Shown: positions 36,241-46,064, counted from the first letter of the stretch. The stretch: 64,000 bases of DNA from Actinomycetes bacterium (GCA_024228575.1 JAAETH010000276.1:1-64000), one strand, 5' to 3'. A program made the numbers and translations. The notes: generated from the sequence alone by a model not told the origin.

Positions 36241-38739
36241 CTACCCGGTGGACAGCGCAGCCTGGCGGCCCGTCACCATCTGATTCCTGCTGCTGGCCAC
36301 GCGTTGAGTGATTTCGGGACCCGTGTTCGGACGGTGCAACAGGTACCCCTGGACGAGGTCGCAGTCGAGGTCTCGCAGCAGTCGCAGCTGAGACTTCGTC
36401 TCGACACCTTCGGCGATGACGACCAGTCCCAGCGTGTGAGCCAGATCGATGATCGACTTGAGAATGGCTCTGTCCTTTGGGTTCGAATCGCCGTTTCGGA
36501 CGAAGGTCTTGTCGATCTTCAGGATGTCGATCGGGAACGAGCTCAGGTACATGAGCGATGTCTGACCCTTGCCGAAGTCGTCGAGGGCCAATCGCATCCC
36601 GCGATCGCGTATCATTTGCAGCTTCTTCTCCGAGTCGTTGCCTGCACTGACGATGTTTTCGGTGATCTCGGCGATCAGATTGGAGGGTGAGACGCCTGTT
36701 CGTTCCAAGACACTGTCGAGGGTGTCGAAGAACCTGGGGTGGAACAACTGGACGGGTGAGACGTTCACGGCCACCATCGGTGACTGATCTGGGAAACGTC
36801 GTTTCCAGTCGACGGCCTGCAGGCAGGCCCGCTCGAGGACTCGACGGCCGAGTTCGAGGATGAGGCCGGAGTCTTCGGCGATCGGTACCAGCGTGTCGGG
36901 CGGGATGAGTCCTTGCACCGGGTGCTGCCAGCGCAGCAGCGTCTCGGCCCCGATGAACTGTCCCGATCGGACCGAGACGATTCCCTGAAAGGCGACCTCG
37001 ACCTGGTTGTTGGTGACGGCGTGACGCAGGTCGCGCTCGATTCGGATTCGACTGACACCTTCCTCGTCGACCTCGGGCTGGTACAGCTCCCAGCGTGCTT
37101 TCCCCAAACCCTTGGCCCTGTACATGGCAAGGTCGGCTCTGCGAACCAGCTCGCCAGAGGACTTGACGTCGTCACCGGAGATGGCCACGCCCACGGAGCA
37201 ACTGATGACGACCTCGTTGTCGGCCACGACGAACGGTTCGCTGATCGTCTCGCAGATGCGGTCGGCAACGTCGGTCAGCTCGCCCTCGTCGGTACTCGGG
37301 TAGATCTCGCGCAGCAACACGACAAATTCGTCGCCCCCCATACGGGCGACGAGGTCTTGGTCTCGAACGGCGCTCGACAATCGCCGCGCCACATTGACGA
37401 GGAGTTCGTTGCCGACATCGTGACCGAGACTGTCGTTGACGGGCTTGAACCGGTCGAGGTCGATGAACATGACGGCACATTCAGCCGCCTGACCCTGACG
37501 GTCGTCGAACGTGGCTTCGAGTTCCTCGTTGAAACACATCCGGTTCGACAAGCCGGTGAGCGCATCGTGATACGCCTGGCTTTGCAGCCGGTGTTGCATC
37601 GCTCTCAGCTCGCCGACGAGGCGCTTGTTGTGGAGGGCGATGGTGGCGTTGCCGCCGAGTAGCTCGACACACTCGACCTGGGTAGAGGTCACCCTGGTGC
37701 CGAGGCGCTTGCCGCAGCGTAGGGCGACCGTTGCCTCGCCGTGAGCGCCGAGAGCTCTCACCAGGACTGTCGAGAGGCCATGGCGGCGAAGAGCGCTCTC
37801 GATGGCGGCACCCTGTGTCGCGTGCAAGATGACAGTCCTGTCGTGTTCGGCGAGCTTCTGAAGACCCCCCTCAGCCTGTTCGGGGTCGGGAAGCCCAATG
37901 CCGGCGACGTTCGACCGAGAGGCCTCGACTCGCCATTGTCCGCCCACACCGAGGACGCAGACGTCTGCCGCCTCGAAGCCGAGGGAGGCAACACTGTCGA
38001 GGAGTTCGTCGACCATGCCTGCGTCGAGCCGCGAAACGCGCTGGCTGGCCTGTGCGACGGTCTCGAGTAGCCGGCTGCGCCGGGTCGCTTCACCGGTGGC
38101 CCGGCGTTCGAGCCTGATGTCGAGCAGGAGTTTCTGGGCGAGATAGACCACTGGGATTGCCACCAGCAATACGACACCGACCCGTTGCAGGGTCTCGTCG
38201 AACTCGTCGAACAGCGATTCTGCCGAGCCGGCCCACTTGGTGACAGCGACGTAGCCGAGCAGTTCGAACGCCCAGGTGTAGAACGAGGCGCGTATCTCGA
38301 ACCTCATTCCGGCTTCGAGAACCGGGATGATGAGGATGAACCAGGCCAAGTCGGGGTCGAGGATGCCGAACCCGCCCACGACGAGCAGGACAATGATTGT
38401 GTCCGCTAGCAGGCCGAACAGGCTCGCGACCAGTCGTATTCGTCCGAGTTGAACCCTGGCAGCGACGATGGAGAGAGCGTTTGCCAAGGCCAGCGAACCG
38501 CACAGCGACACGGCGCTGATCCACTCGTTGAACGGGAGCGAAGCATCGTCTGGTCCGGGGCGATACCTCAAGATGTACGGGAACAGCAGGAGTGCCCCCA
38601 CCAGGCGCATGGCTCTTAGACCCGCCTCTACGAGCGAGGTCGCTTCGTCGACGGGTCCATCGGCCCACGGTTTGGGTCTGGATGAGGGCGTCGAGATGAA
38701 GGGAGCGTGATCCAATACATCTCGTAGTGACGAGGACAA
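36241..38739 (-). CDS. membrane GGDEF-EAL protein with GAF-like linker
   Basis: An 832-residue protein if the TTG at 38739 is used; the only internal ATG upstream of the core is at 38610. Several N-terminal helices (ISAVSLCGSLALANALSIVA, LVASLFGLLADTIIVLLVVG) form a membrane sensor. A GAF-like region spans about 230-400. The GGDEF motif RMGGDEFVVLLREI is intact near residue 467. The EAL domain carries GAETLLRWQHP near 599, with Thr replacing Ala but the metal-binding Glu kept. It may make or hydrolyse c-di-GMP. Adjacent ACAD gene is in the same direction but unrelated. Confidence 0.8.
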   Translation of the reverse strand: MSSSLRDVLDHAPFISTPSSRPKPWADGPVDEATSLVEAGLRAMRLVGALLLFPYILRYRPGPDDASLPFNEWISAVSLCGSLALANALSIVAARVQLGRIRLVASLFGLLADTIIVLLVVGGFGILDPDLAWFILIIPVLEAGMRFEIRASFYTWAFELLGYVAVTKWAGSAESLFDEFDETLQRVGVVLLVAIPVVYLAQKLLLDIRLERRATGEATRRSRLLETVAQASQRVSRLDAGMVDELLDSVASLGFEAADVCVLGVGGQWRVEASRSNVAGIGLPDPEQAEGGLQKLAEHDRTVILHATQGAAIESALRRHGLSTVLVRALGAHGEATVALRCGKRLGTRVTSTQVECVELLGGNATIALHNKRLVGELRAMQHRLQSQAYHDALTGLSNRMCFNEELEATFDDRQGQAAECAVMFIDLDRFKPVNDSLGHDVGNELLVNVARRLSSAVRDQDLVARMGGDEFVVLLREIYPSTDEGELTDVADRICETISEPFVVADNEVVISCSVGVAISGDDVKSSGELVRRADLAMYRAKGLGKARWELYQPEVDEEGVSRIRIERDLRHAVTNNQVEVAFQGIVSVRSGQFIGAETLLRWQHPVQGLIPPDTLVPIAEDSGLILELGRRVLERACLQAVDWKRRFPDQSPMVAVNVSPVQLFHPRFFDTLDSVLERTGVSPSNLIAEITENIVSAGNDSEKKLQMIRDRGMRLALDDFGKGQTSLMYLSSFPIDILKIDKTFVRNGDSNPKDRAILKSIIDLAHTLGLVVIAEGVETKSQLRLLRDLDCDLVQGYLLHRPNTGPEITQRVASSRNQMVTGRQAALSTG

Positions 38740-38811
38740 GGGTGCGGTTCTCCCGAATCAGGCCTAAGCAAGCCATCGGTCGCATGGAGCCGCAGTTGAG
38801 GGGGCCGAGGA

Positions 38812-40389
38812 TTACTTGGCGGTGGCGAGAAGGCGCCTTGCGATCACCTTCAGGCAAAGGGTTTCGTCTGCACCTTCGAAGATCGAGAGCACGCGGGCGT
38901 CAACGAAGAGGCGACTCACGTCGTACTCCTCGGCATAACCGAAGCCACCGTGGATCTGCATCGCCTCGCGGGTGACCCACTCGGCCGCCTTGCACACATA
39001 TGCCTTCACCATCGAGGCCTCCAGAGCGCCACCGCCCTTGGCCATCATCGTCGCTACGGCGTAGGTGTATTGACGGGCTGATCGGATGATCGAGGCCATC
39101 CGACCGAGCTTGGCCTTGGTGAGCTGATAGTCGGAGATGGGCCTCGCGAACACGAGCCGCTCGTCGGCGTAGGACGTGGCGGCTTCGAAGGCGGCTTGCA
39201 TCACTCCGACAGCGCGTGCAGCCGTCTGGAGTCTGCCATTCTCGAAGCCGGCCATCTGGAGATAGAAGCCCTTCCCGAGGCCTTCAGCACCGCCGATGAG
39301 GTTGTCTTCGGGAACGAACCAGTCCTCGAAGGCGACCTCGAACGAGTGCATGCCGCGATAGCCGATGGTCGGGATTGCACGACCCTCCATGCGCCCCCCA
39401 CCGTCCTGGGAGTGTTCGAAGGTGTGTCCAGGAGTTGATTCCTTCTCCACGATGAACAGGGAGAGGCCTCGGTGGCCGGCGCCGCGGTCGGCGTTCGTGC
39501 GAGCCAGCAACATGAGTGCATTTGCCCGGCCGGCGAACGTACACCAGGTCTTCACGCCATTGATGAGCCAGCCGTCCTCGGTGGGGGTGGCGGTGACCTT
39601 CAGACTTGCGACGTCTGAGCCGAAGTCGGGTTCGGTGACAGCAACAGCACACATGACTTCGGCTGTGGCGATGCGTGGCAGCCACTCCTGTTTCTGCTGT
39701 TCTGTCCCGCCCCGCTCGAGAGCCCTGGTCAAGATCTCGGGTCGGGTGATGAGTGAGCCACCAGCCCCCAAGGAGGCTCGGCTCAGCTCTTCGGTCGCTA
39801 TGACCATGCCGTAGTAGTCGCTTTCGCCACCCGACGCGAATCCACCGTACTCCTCGGGGACCGAGAGACCGAAACACCCCAGCTCTGCCAAACCACTGAT
39901 GATCTCTTCTGGGATGTCGGCGTCGTTTCGATGGATGTGTTCTGCGACGGGCGCGATCTTGTCCTCGCCGAAGCGGCGGAATGTGTCGGCGACCATCTCG
40001 AAGTCGTCGTCGAGGTGTGAAGGAGGCGACATGTCTGCCAACGACGCCAGGAAATCGGGGTCGCGATACGAGACGAGAAAGGAGTGCGTCGGATCGAGTA
40101 CACCTGGTTCGACTCCCCACAGGTGTTCACGCCCAGCGATCTTGGCGCCCAGATCCGCGACGACATCTGCGACGAAAGCGCAAGCCAATGCAGCCTCGTC
40201 GTCGCCGCGGTTGCCATCGTCGATGACCGAACGACACATCTCGACCGCCGACGCGGCATGGGCCAGGTCGTACATCAGCACCTGCTGATCATCGGTGTCG
40301 GCCCGTCCTGCCAGCTTCTCGATGCAGGAGGTGATAACGGTTGCGGCCAGTTCGGCGGCGTTTGCAGCTTCTGTCATGGGGGTGGGCAT
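38812..40389 (-). CDS. acyl-CoA dehydrogenase family protein
   Basis: A 525-residue flavoenzyme. A 110-residue N-terminal extension (MPTPMTEAANAAELAATVI) precedes the ACAD core with HRNDADIPEEIISGLAELGC, CAVAVTEPDFGSDVASLKVT (FAD/substrate motif), GYRGMHSFEVAFEDWFVPED and the C-terminal MQIHGGFGYAEEYDVSRLFV, which carries the catalytic-base region. It catalyses alpha-beta desaturation of acyl-CoA esters; chain length cannot be read from sequence. The start may be ATG 40377. A second relative is cut by the window edge at 64000. Confidence 0.88.
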   Translation of the reverse strand: MPTPMTEAANAAELAATVITSCIEKLAGRADTDDQQVLMYDLAHAASAVEMCRSVIDDGNRGDDEAALACAFVADVVADLGAKIAGREHLWGVEPGVLDPTHSFLVSYRDPDFLASLADMSPPSHLDDDFEMVADTFRRFGEDKIAPVAEHIHRNDADIPEEIISGLAELGCFGLSVPEEYGGFASGGESDYYGMVIATEELSRASLGAGGSLITRPEILTRALERGGTEQQKQEWLPRIATAEVMCAVAVTEPDFGSDVASLKVTATPTEDGWLINGVKTWCTFAGRANALMLLARTNADRGAGHRGLSLFIVEKESTPGHTFEHSQDGGGRMEGRAIPTIGYRGMHSFEVAFEDWFVPEDNLIGGAEGLGKGFYLQMAGFENGRLQTAARAVGVMQAAFEAATSYADERLVFARPISDYQLTKAKLGRMASIIRSARQYTYAVATMMAKGGGALEASMVKAYVCKAAEWVTREAMQIHGGFGYAEEYDVSRLFVDARVLSIFEGADETLCLKVIARRLLATAK

Positions 40390-40422
40390 GCCCCAAATCT
40401 AGTGCCCTCTCGAACGGCTACG

Positions 40423-43020
40423 TCATCTGGCGAGGGCCGCGAGCTTCCCGACAAATTCGGGGATCTCGTCTGGGGGAACCGGCCGCTGGAAGAAGTACCC
40501 CTGTGCCCGATCGCAGCCGAGTCGGCGGAGGCTCTCGAGTGTCCACTCGTCCTCGACTCCTTCCGCCACCACCTCGAGATCGAGGTCGTGGCCAAGTCTC
40601 ACGATCGAACGAACGATCACAGCATCGTGTTCGTTTGTCGCCATCTGGCCGACAAAGGACCGGTCGATCTTGATCTCGTCGATGGGAAGTCGGCGCAGGT
40701 GTGTCAGTGACGAGAAGCCCGTGCCGAAGTCGTCTATCGAGGTGCGGATTCCGAGATCGCTCAATGAACGAAGGACGTCCGCTGCCAGTGCGAGGTCGTC
40801 GACCACCTGGCTCTCGGTGATCTCGAGCATCAATCGTGACGCGCTGACCCCGGTGCGATCGAGTACATCGGAGATGAACGAAGCCAATCCGGCGTCGTGG
40901 AAGTTCCGTACCGACAAGTTGACAGCAACATCGATATGGATTCCCTGCTGATCCCATTGACGCAGCTGCTCGATCGAACGCTCCAGCACCTGGCGCGTCA
41001 GTTCGTTGACGAGGCCGGACACCTCGGTCAGCTCGATGAACTCGTCGGGCCTGATCGTGCCCAGCTCGGGGTGTTGCCAGCGCACGAGTGCCTCGACACC
41101 CATGACAACGCCGTGCGCCAGGTCGATCTTGGGCTGGTAGTGCACGATGATCTCGTTGTTGGCGAGTGCTCTGGGGAGTTCGCCGAGCAGGGTGAGTCGT
41201 CTCACCGAGTATTTGTCGTCCTTGGGGGAGTACCACGCCCAGCTCTTGCGCGTCGCCTTCGCCTGATACATCGCCACCTCGGCGCGCTGTAACAGCTCGT
41301 CTGGAGCGGAGGCATGGTGTGGGTGAGACGCCAAACCGATCGATGCCGCCGCCTGCACCTGCAGTCCCTGGAGTGTGAGTGGCTCGCCGATCGTATCGAC
41401 TATCGCCGAGGCTACGCCGGGTGCACGTTCGACGCCGTCATCGACCAACAGAACTGCAAACTCGTCGCCTCCGAGCCTCGCTACCAGATCTGATCCGCGA
41501 CGCAGATCGCCGAGCCGAGCAGCGACCTGACGTAACAAGGCGTCGCCGTGGTGATGGCCGAGGGTGTCGTTGACCTCCTTGAACTGATCGAGGTCGAGAA
41601 CGATCAGAGCGAGATTCGGTGCATCGTTCTCGCTGTGTCCCACGTGGCGCCGGAGCCGTTCCATGAGGTGAGCGCGGTTCGGGAGGCCGGTGAGTGGATC
41701 CTGGAGGGCCTCGCGGCGAAGAGCGTCCCTGCTCGCGACCCGCATGGTCGCGTCGTGGTAGATGACAGCGGCACAACCGTCGCCGAGGGCCTTGATCTCG
41801 ACGTCGAAGACCGATCCGTCAGCCGCCGGGACGGGTGCCGCAACCTCCTTGCCTGCATGGGCCTCGCCGGTGCGAACGACCGACGCGACCGTTTCTGTCA
41901 GCCCTGCCGACACCAACCAATCGACATCGATTGCGAGGAAGCCGTCCAGCGGCCCGTGTGATGTCCAGCGATTGGCCGCAGCGTTCGACCGTAGAACGCG
42001 CAACGATCGTTCGTCGGCGAGATCGTCGAGTCGCATCACCAGCACCGGGGCATCGATCTCGTCGACGAAGCGTGTGAACCGCATGGCTCGGTCGTCGGCC
42101 TCACGTTGGGGGGTGATGTCGGTGGCAACGCCTCGTAGAGCCCACGAACCGTCGGCCCGTCGCTCGGCCCTCACCAGATCGCGCAGCCAGACCCAGTCGC
42201 CGTCGCGGGCGCGCATCCGGAATTCGCGGACATGAGGCCACGACATCGAGTCGATGCGGCTGGTGTCGATGAGCGTGTGCTGGTCGTCAGGGTGGATGAG
42301 GTCTGCCCAGGTCATTCCGGGCTTCGAGAACTCGAGCGGGCTATAACCAAGGACGTCGCGCACCCGGCCGCTGACGAACACCATGCGATGATCGGCGGCG
42401 TCGGCCTCCCAGACGATGCCCGGCACACCATCGAGCATCGCTCCCAGACGCCGCAGCGTCGTGTGTTGCTCGTCGCTCAACGAGCCGATCGCGGCGACCT
42501 CGAGAAAGGCAGCGAGGGCGAATGCCGGAATGACAAATCCGACCAGATCCGATCCGGTGGCGACACCCCCGGCCGCCAAGGCGACGGTCGCCGCAAGGCT
42601 GGTGACGAGCCCGGCAGTGCGGCCTGACCTGACCGACTCGAGAGCGACGGTGGCGAGGATGATGAGGGCGCCGACGGGCCAAACAGCGGCTGGGGCGATG
42701 GCCGCAAGTCCTGCCGTGATCAGAACATCGACCGGCGCCCACAGCCATGGCCATCGTGCCGAGTTCGCAGCCGATCGAAGCAAGTACACGTTCCACGGAA
42801 TCGCCACAGCTGCCAGAGCCACGGCGACAGCAACCAGGCGTGAGGCGTCGGAGTCGTAGTCGCCTGCGACCCTCACGACGAGAGCGAACACCATGCCGAC
42901 CGTCGCCGAGGACAGGCGGAGCAGGGCGAACGATGCCAGGACCCGCCGAGTGACCGTGGCGGGGAGTCTGGTCGAGGACCGAGGATGTCGAAGTTGGGAG
43001 GTTTGGAGAGGAGAGACCAT
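40423..43020 (-). CDS. membrane PAS-GGDEF-EAL c-di-GMP enzyme
   Basis: An 865-residue protein with an N-terminal membrane region of five or six helices (FALLRLSSATVGMVFALVVR; LVAVAVALAAVAIPWNVYLL). A PAS domain (VPGIVWEADAADHRMVFVSG) is followed by PAC-like QREADDRAMRFTRFVDEID, an intact GGDEF motif LGGDEFAVLLVDD near residue 515 and an EAL domain with GVMGVEALVRWQHPELG near 640. Both catalytic motifs are present. It is the third such gene in about 18 kb. Confidence 0.87.
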   Translation of the reverse strand: MVSPLQTSQLRHPRSSTRLPATVTRRVLASFALLRLSSATVGMVFALVVRVAGDYDSDASRLVAVAVALAAVAIPWNVYLLRSAANSARWPWLWAPVDVLITAGLAAIAPAAVWPVGALIILATVALESVRSGRTAGLVTSLAATVALAAGGVATGSDLVGFVIPAFALAAFLEVAAIGSLSDEQHTTLRRLGAMLDGVPGIVWEADAADHRMVFVSGRVRDVLGYSPLEFSKPGMTWADLIHPDDQHTLIDTSRIDSMSWPHVREFRMRARDGDWVWLRDLVRAERRADGSWALRGVATDITPQREADDRAMRFTRFVDEIDAPVLVMRLDDLADERSLRVLRSNAAANRWTSHGPLDGFLAIDVDWLVSAGLTETVASVVRTGEAHAGKEVAAPVPAADGSVFDVEIKALGDGCAAVIYHDATMRVASRDALRREALQDPLTGLPNRAHLMERLRRHVGHSENDAPNLALIVLDLDQFKEVNDTLGHHHGDALLRQVAARLGDLRRGSDLVARLGGDEFAVLLVDDGVERAPGVASAIVDTIGEPLTLQGLQVQAAASIGLASHPHHASAPDELLQRAEVAMYQAKATRKSWAWYSPKDDKYSVRRLTLLGELPRALANNEIIVHYQPKIDLAHGVVMGVEALVRWQHPELGTIRPDEFIELTEVSGLVNELTRQVLERSIEQLRQWDQQGIHIDVAVNLSVRNFHDAGLASFISDVLDRTGVSASRLMLEITESQVVDDLALAADVLRSLSDLGIRTSIDDFGTGFSSLTHLRRLPIDEIKIDRSFVGQMATNEHDAVIVRSIVRLGHDLDLEVVAEGVEDEWTLESLRRLGCDRAQGYFFQRPVPPDEIPEFVGKLAALAR

Positions 43021-43172
43021 GGGGCGTCGGCGGCTCGCAGGGGGCCTCCTGCGCAGAGTACGGGTCGAGAGTCCATTGACCGTGACTCTTCGTCCACCCT
43101 GTGAACGCTCAACCTCTGAGAGTGCCTACACCTCCAGATTGCGTGAACACAGCCTGGAGTAACCCTCTACCT

Positions 43173-43688
43173 CTAGTTGGTGGTGAGGGCCTTGATCACG
43201 GCGTCGATAGCCCCGTCTGCAATGGTGAGCATCTCGTCGTTTGTCCGATCCTGGATCGGATGTTCAACGAAGATGGCGGCGGGATCGGCTCCCAGCGATT
43301 TCGACTGGACCTCAGCCGCATCGATGAACTGGACTGTGGCCACGAACACACCCGGGAGCCCGCGACGCTCGATGTCGATGATGTCGTGCACACTGCACGA
43401 CGTACAGCTGCCTCAATCGGCTAGCGCTTCGATAACGGCATCACACTGGGTCGCTATCTCGTGGCGCAGATCGACGGGTGCCGGCTTTGCGAAGGTCGGC
43501 TTCTGGTACCGCTTGACCGTCGCGCCCTGTGCGGTGATGCGCTCTTCGAGTCGATCGAGAAAGACGTCACCGCGAGGTTTGCTGATGTCCAGCAGCCCGA
43601 CCGTCAGCCCTTCGAGTGACGCCGGTCGCGGTTGGCGCTGCCAGGTTGCCGGCGACTTCTCGCTGGTGGGATCGAGAACGGTAGTCAT
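43173..43688 (-). CDS. UGSC-family selenoprotein (TGA at 43413-43415 read as Sec)
   Basis: A 171-residue protein from ATG 43688, preceded by AAGG. The first part holds LTVGLLDISKPRGDVFLDRL and ATVKRYQKPTFAKPAPVDLR, then CDAVIEALAD-U-GSCTSCSVH at the in-frame TGA, then DIERRGLPGVFVATVQFIDA and PIQDRTNDEMLTIADGAIDA. The U-G-S-C tetrad gives the family its name. Without recoding the gene splits into a 91-residue and a 72-residue piece. A perfect hairpin starts 11 nt after the TGA. The family is a redox protein of unknown substrate. It is the last gene of a minus-strand operon with a thioredoxin-fold partner. Confidence 0.9.
43383..43401 (-). promoter_or_regulatory. candidate bacterial SECIS hairpin of the UGSC gene
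   Basis: On the coding strand GTCGTGCA (43401-43394), loop GTG (43393-43391) and TGCACGAC (43390-43383) form a perfect 8-bp hairpin. The apical loop begins 20 nt after the TGA and starts with G-U, as in bacterial SECIS elements recognised by SelB. Confidence 0.8.
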
Positions 43689-43719
43689 CGTCTTGCCCTT
43701 GGTTCGTTCATGGGTCTCC

Positions 43720-45159
43720 TCAGTGGATTGGTCGGCTTGTAGGTGCACTTCCTGTGGCGCCATTCACCCAGCCACCGATCAATTCCGAGAACATGCCGGC
43801 ACCGCCGCCCGCATGCACAAGAATCAAGCCATCGGGGCCCACCTTGGGAATTGCTGTTGCATCAGCGAATGCTTCGGGAAGTCCTTCGTCGATACCGCCG
43901 GCGCCGCGAACGAGCTCGGCGCCATCACGTTTGGTCAGCTCGATGATTCGGTCGCGGGTTTGTGTCTTCGTCCACCCGGCTTGTTCGAATACGCGGACGT
44001 GTTCGGGTCCCACGATGATCATCGCGTCGAATCCGATCACGAGCTTGTGGTGGTGCATGGCGATCAGTGCCTGGGCCAGGCTTCTCGCGAGTGATTCGGG
44101 ATCTCGCGACAGCTGGTCGACGATGCATCGCGCACCCTCACCGGCGAACAAGGTGACCGTGCTGGTCTCGGGGGCGTGGCCGAAGTCGGTCGACAGGGGC
44201 TCCCACGGTGATCCCGCCTCATCCTCAGCGAAGCAGAACGACAGTTTCCCGGGCTGGCCATGGGCTGCGCGGTCCACCTCGCCGGGCCGGCCGCCACCCA
44301 CGTTTCGCACCACCAGCTGAAGGGCCCGCCCGATGGTCGAGTTTGCCCTGTTTCCCTGGCCCATCACATTTCGTCCCGAGTTCATGCCGATCCTCTCGGC
44401 TATGGGACCGCTGACGACCACCACCGGTCCCACGGGCATCGTCGTCGCAAGCAAGCCGTGCATGTTGAACGAATCGGTGCAGGCGGCCTCGATCGCAGCC
44501 AATACGACGGGTAGGTACTCGGGTTTGCAGCCGGCCATCACTGCATTGATGGCGACCTTCTCGACCGTGACATCGACAAGGTCTGGCGGAACCGTCGCTA
44601 CTACCTCATCGGGGCTACGCCAGGTGCCTTCGAGCATGGCAAGCACGCGCGCCTCGGTCGGAGGAACCAGCGGCAGGCCATCGGACCAGCCGCGGTCGTA
44701 CATGGCCTCGATTTCGTCTTCGAGAACAGCCAGTTCAACGCGACGCGATTTGAGGCTCGATCCAGAGAAGCGAGCGCGCAGTTCATCGACCAGGTTCGGA
44801 TCGACGGACAACGAGCCACAGCCAGGGCGCCATTCGGGCAGGTCTGGGTCGAAGTCGTCTACACCTGTGAACTCGGTCCATTGGGTGCGTGACCAGCCGA
44901 CGATGCGGTCGAGCTCGGCTCCGTTGGAGACCTTGAGCAGGGTTGGCACGGTTTCGATGTCGTGATGCCACGAGTTGGCGAGATCGCCGTCGTGAATCAC
45001 ACCTTCGACGCCGCTGGGGAACGATGGGTCATCCTGGGTGTATACGGTCAGCCCAGCCACCTGTTGTATGTGGGCCAACGCCGATCCGACGGTCACACAG
45101 GTAGGGCAATCGCGTTTGACGAAGGCGACGAGGCCATCGGGGAGCTCGGGGGCAGTCAT
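43720..45159 (-). CDS. thioredoxin-fold plus UGSC-partner domain protein
   Basis: A 479-residue protein. The N-terminal 100 residues are a thioredoxin-like fold with a CPTC redox motif (VAFVKRDCPTCVTVGSAL, C18/C21) and a cis-Pro-like TVPTLL. The large C-terminal domain includes YDRGWSDGLPLVPPTEARVL and ATTMPVGPVVVVSGPIAERI, and it is the partner module often encoded beside UGSC proteins. The start ATG overlaps the hydrolase stop (ATGA); the UGSC gene starts 31 bp after its stop. A redox relay from CPTC to U-G-S-C is an attractive inference. The function of the large domain is unknown. Confidence 0.7.
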   Translation of the reverse strand: MTAPELPDGLVAFVKRDCPTCVTVGSALAHIQQVAGLTVYTQDDPSFPSGVEGVIHDGDLANSWHHDIETVPTLLKVSNGAELDRIVGWSRTQWTEFTGVDDFDPDLPEWRPGCGSLSVDPNLVDELRARFSGSSLKSRRVELAVLEDEIEAMYDRGWSDGLPLVPPTEARVLAMLEGTWRSPDEVVATVPPDLVDVTVEKVAINAVMAGCKPEYLPVVLAAIEAACTDSFNMHGLLATTMPVGPVVVVSGPIAERIGMNSGRNVMGQGNRANSTIGRALQLVVRNVGGGRPGEVDRAAHGQPGKLSFCFAEDEAGSPWEPLSTDFGHAPETSTVTLFAGEGARCIVDQLSRDPESLARSLAQALIAMHHHKLVIGFDAMIIVGPEHVRVFEQAGWTKTQTRDRIIELTKRDGAELVRGAGGIDEGLPEAFADATAIPKVGPDGLILVHAGGGAGMFSELIGGWVNGATGSAPTSRPIH

Positions 45160-46064
45160 GACGAAATGAACTCCACGATCGATTTGTTGACGAGATCGGG
45201 TTTCTCGAGATGTAGGAAGTGTCCTGCCTCGGGAACGCGATGCACTGTGGAGCCTTCGGAGAGGTCGTTCTCGAGACCGTCCGCCACCTCGACACCGATG
45301 CAGCCATCGTCGAGGCCGTGCATGTAGAGCGTCGGCTGGGTGGGCACATCACCACCGGCCGCGTCCCAGTCGGCATAGTCGGAGGACTGAAGGTGGGGCT
45401 GGAGTGTGGCGCGGTAGTAGCCGAGTGCGGCGGCGAGGTGCTCCGCGTCGGGAACGCTGGCGATGAAGTTGGCCACGTCGGCGGCGTTGTCGTAGCCCGG
45501 GGACCAGTCGTTCCAGAGGCCACGGATGAAGGCGTAGTCGTCGTGGGGGATCACGACCTCCGACAGCGGATGCTGAAAGAAGAACATGTAGGACGAGCGG
45601 CGAATCTGGCGGTAGTCGAAGAAGGCCCGGCCGACCCTCGAACCAGGCGGCACGGCCATGAGTACGGCCTTGTTCCATCGGTCGGGTTCCTTGACCGCCG
45701 CGATGTTGGCGGCACCAGCCCCCCAATCGTGTCCGATGATGACAGCGTCGCCGTCGCCGCCGAGCGCTTCGTGTAGCAGGCATACATCGCGGGCCCTCAC
45801 ACCTGCCTGGTAGAGCCCATCGGGGGCCAGGCCCGTTGGTGCGTAGCCCCGTGTGAAGGGTGCGACCGCTCGGAATCCTGCGTCGGCCAAGGCCTGAAGC
45901 TGATGGCGGAACGTGTGCGCCGAATCGGGGAAGCCGTGTAGGCAGATGGCCAACGGACCCGAACCCTGTTCCAGCCAAGCGATGTGTTGGCCCTCGATGG
46001 TTGCGCCACCCATTTCGTGCGCCGGGTTGTCGCCCGAGGCGTGGCTGTGAACCGAATTCCCCAT
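45156..46064 (-). CDS. alpha/beta hydrolase, epoxide-hydrolase-like
   Basis: A 302-residue alpha/beta-hydrolase. It has the oxyanion region PLAICLHGFPDSAHTFRHQL, the Asp nucleophile in VIIGHDWGAGAANIAA, and the C-terminal Asp/His region GHFLHLEKPDLVNKS. The nucleophile is aspartate (as in epoxide hydrolases and dehalogenases), not serine. It is the first gene of the UGSC operon (ATGA overlap with the next). Its substrate, possibly an epoxide or ester, may be related to the UGSC reaction. The start could also be the ATG at 46013. Confidence 0.8.
   Translation of the reverse strand: MGNSVHSHASGDNPAHEMGGATIEGQHIAWLEQGSGPLAICLHGFPDSAHTFRHQLQALADAGFRAVAPFTRGYAPTGLAPDGLYQAGVRARDVCLLHEALGGDGDAVIIGHDWGAGAANIAAVKEPDRWNKAVLMAVPPGSRVGRAFFDYRQIRRSSYMFFFQHPLSEVVIPHDDYAFIRGLWNDWSPGYDNAADVANFIASVPDAEHLAAALGYYRATLQPHLQSSDYADWDAAGGDVPTQPTLYMHGLDDGCIGVEVADGLENDLSEGSTVHRVPEAGHFLHLEKPDLVNKSIVEFISS

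Noticed and set aside
36241-38739. Catalytically dead EAL domain
   Set aside because: Although the motif reads ETL, the metal-binding Glu is kept and A-to-T changes at this position are tolerated, so inactivity cannot be claimed.
43021-43172. c-di-GMP riboswitch in front of the PAS-GGDEF-EAL gene
   Set aside because: Only a CTCCAG/CTGGAG inverted repeat is visible; the conserved GEMM riboswitch core and tetraloop/receptor are absent.
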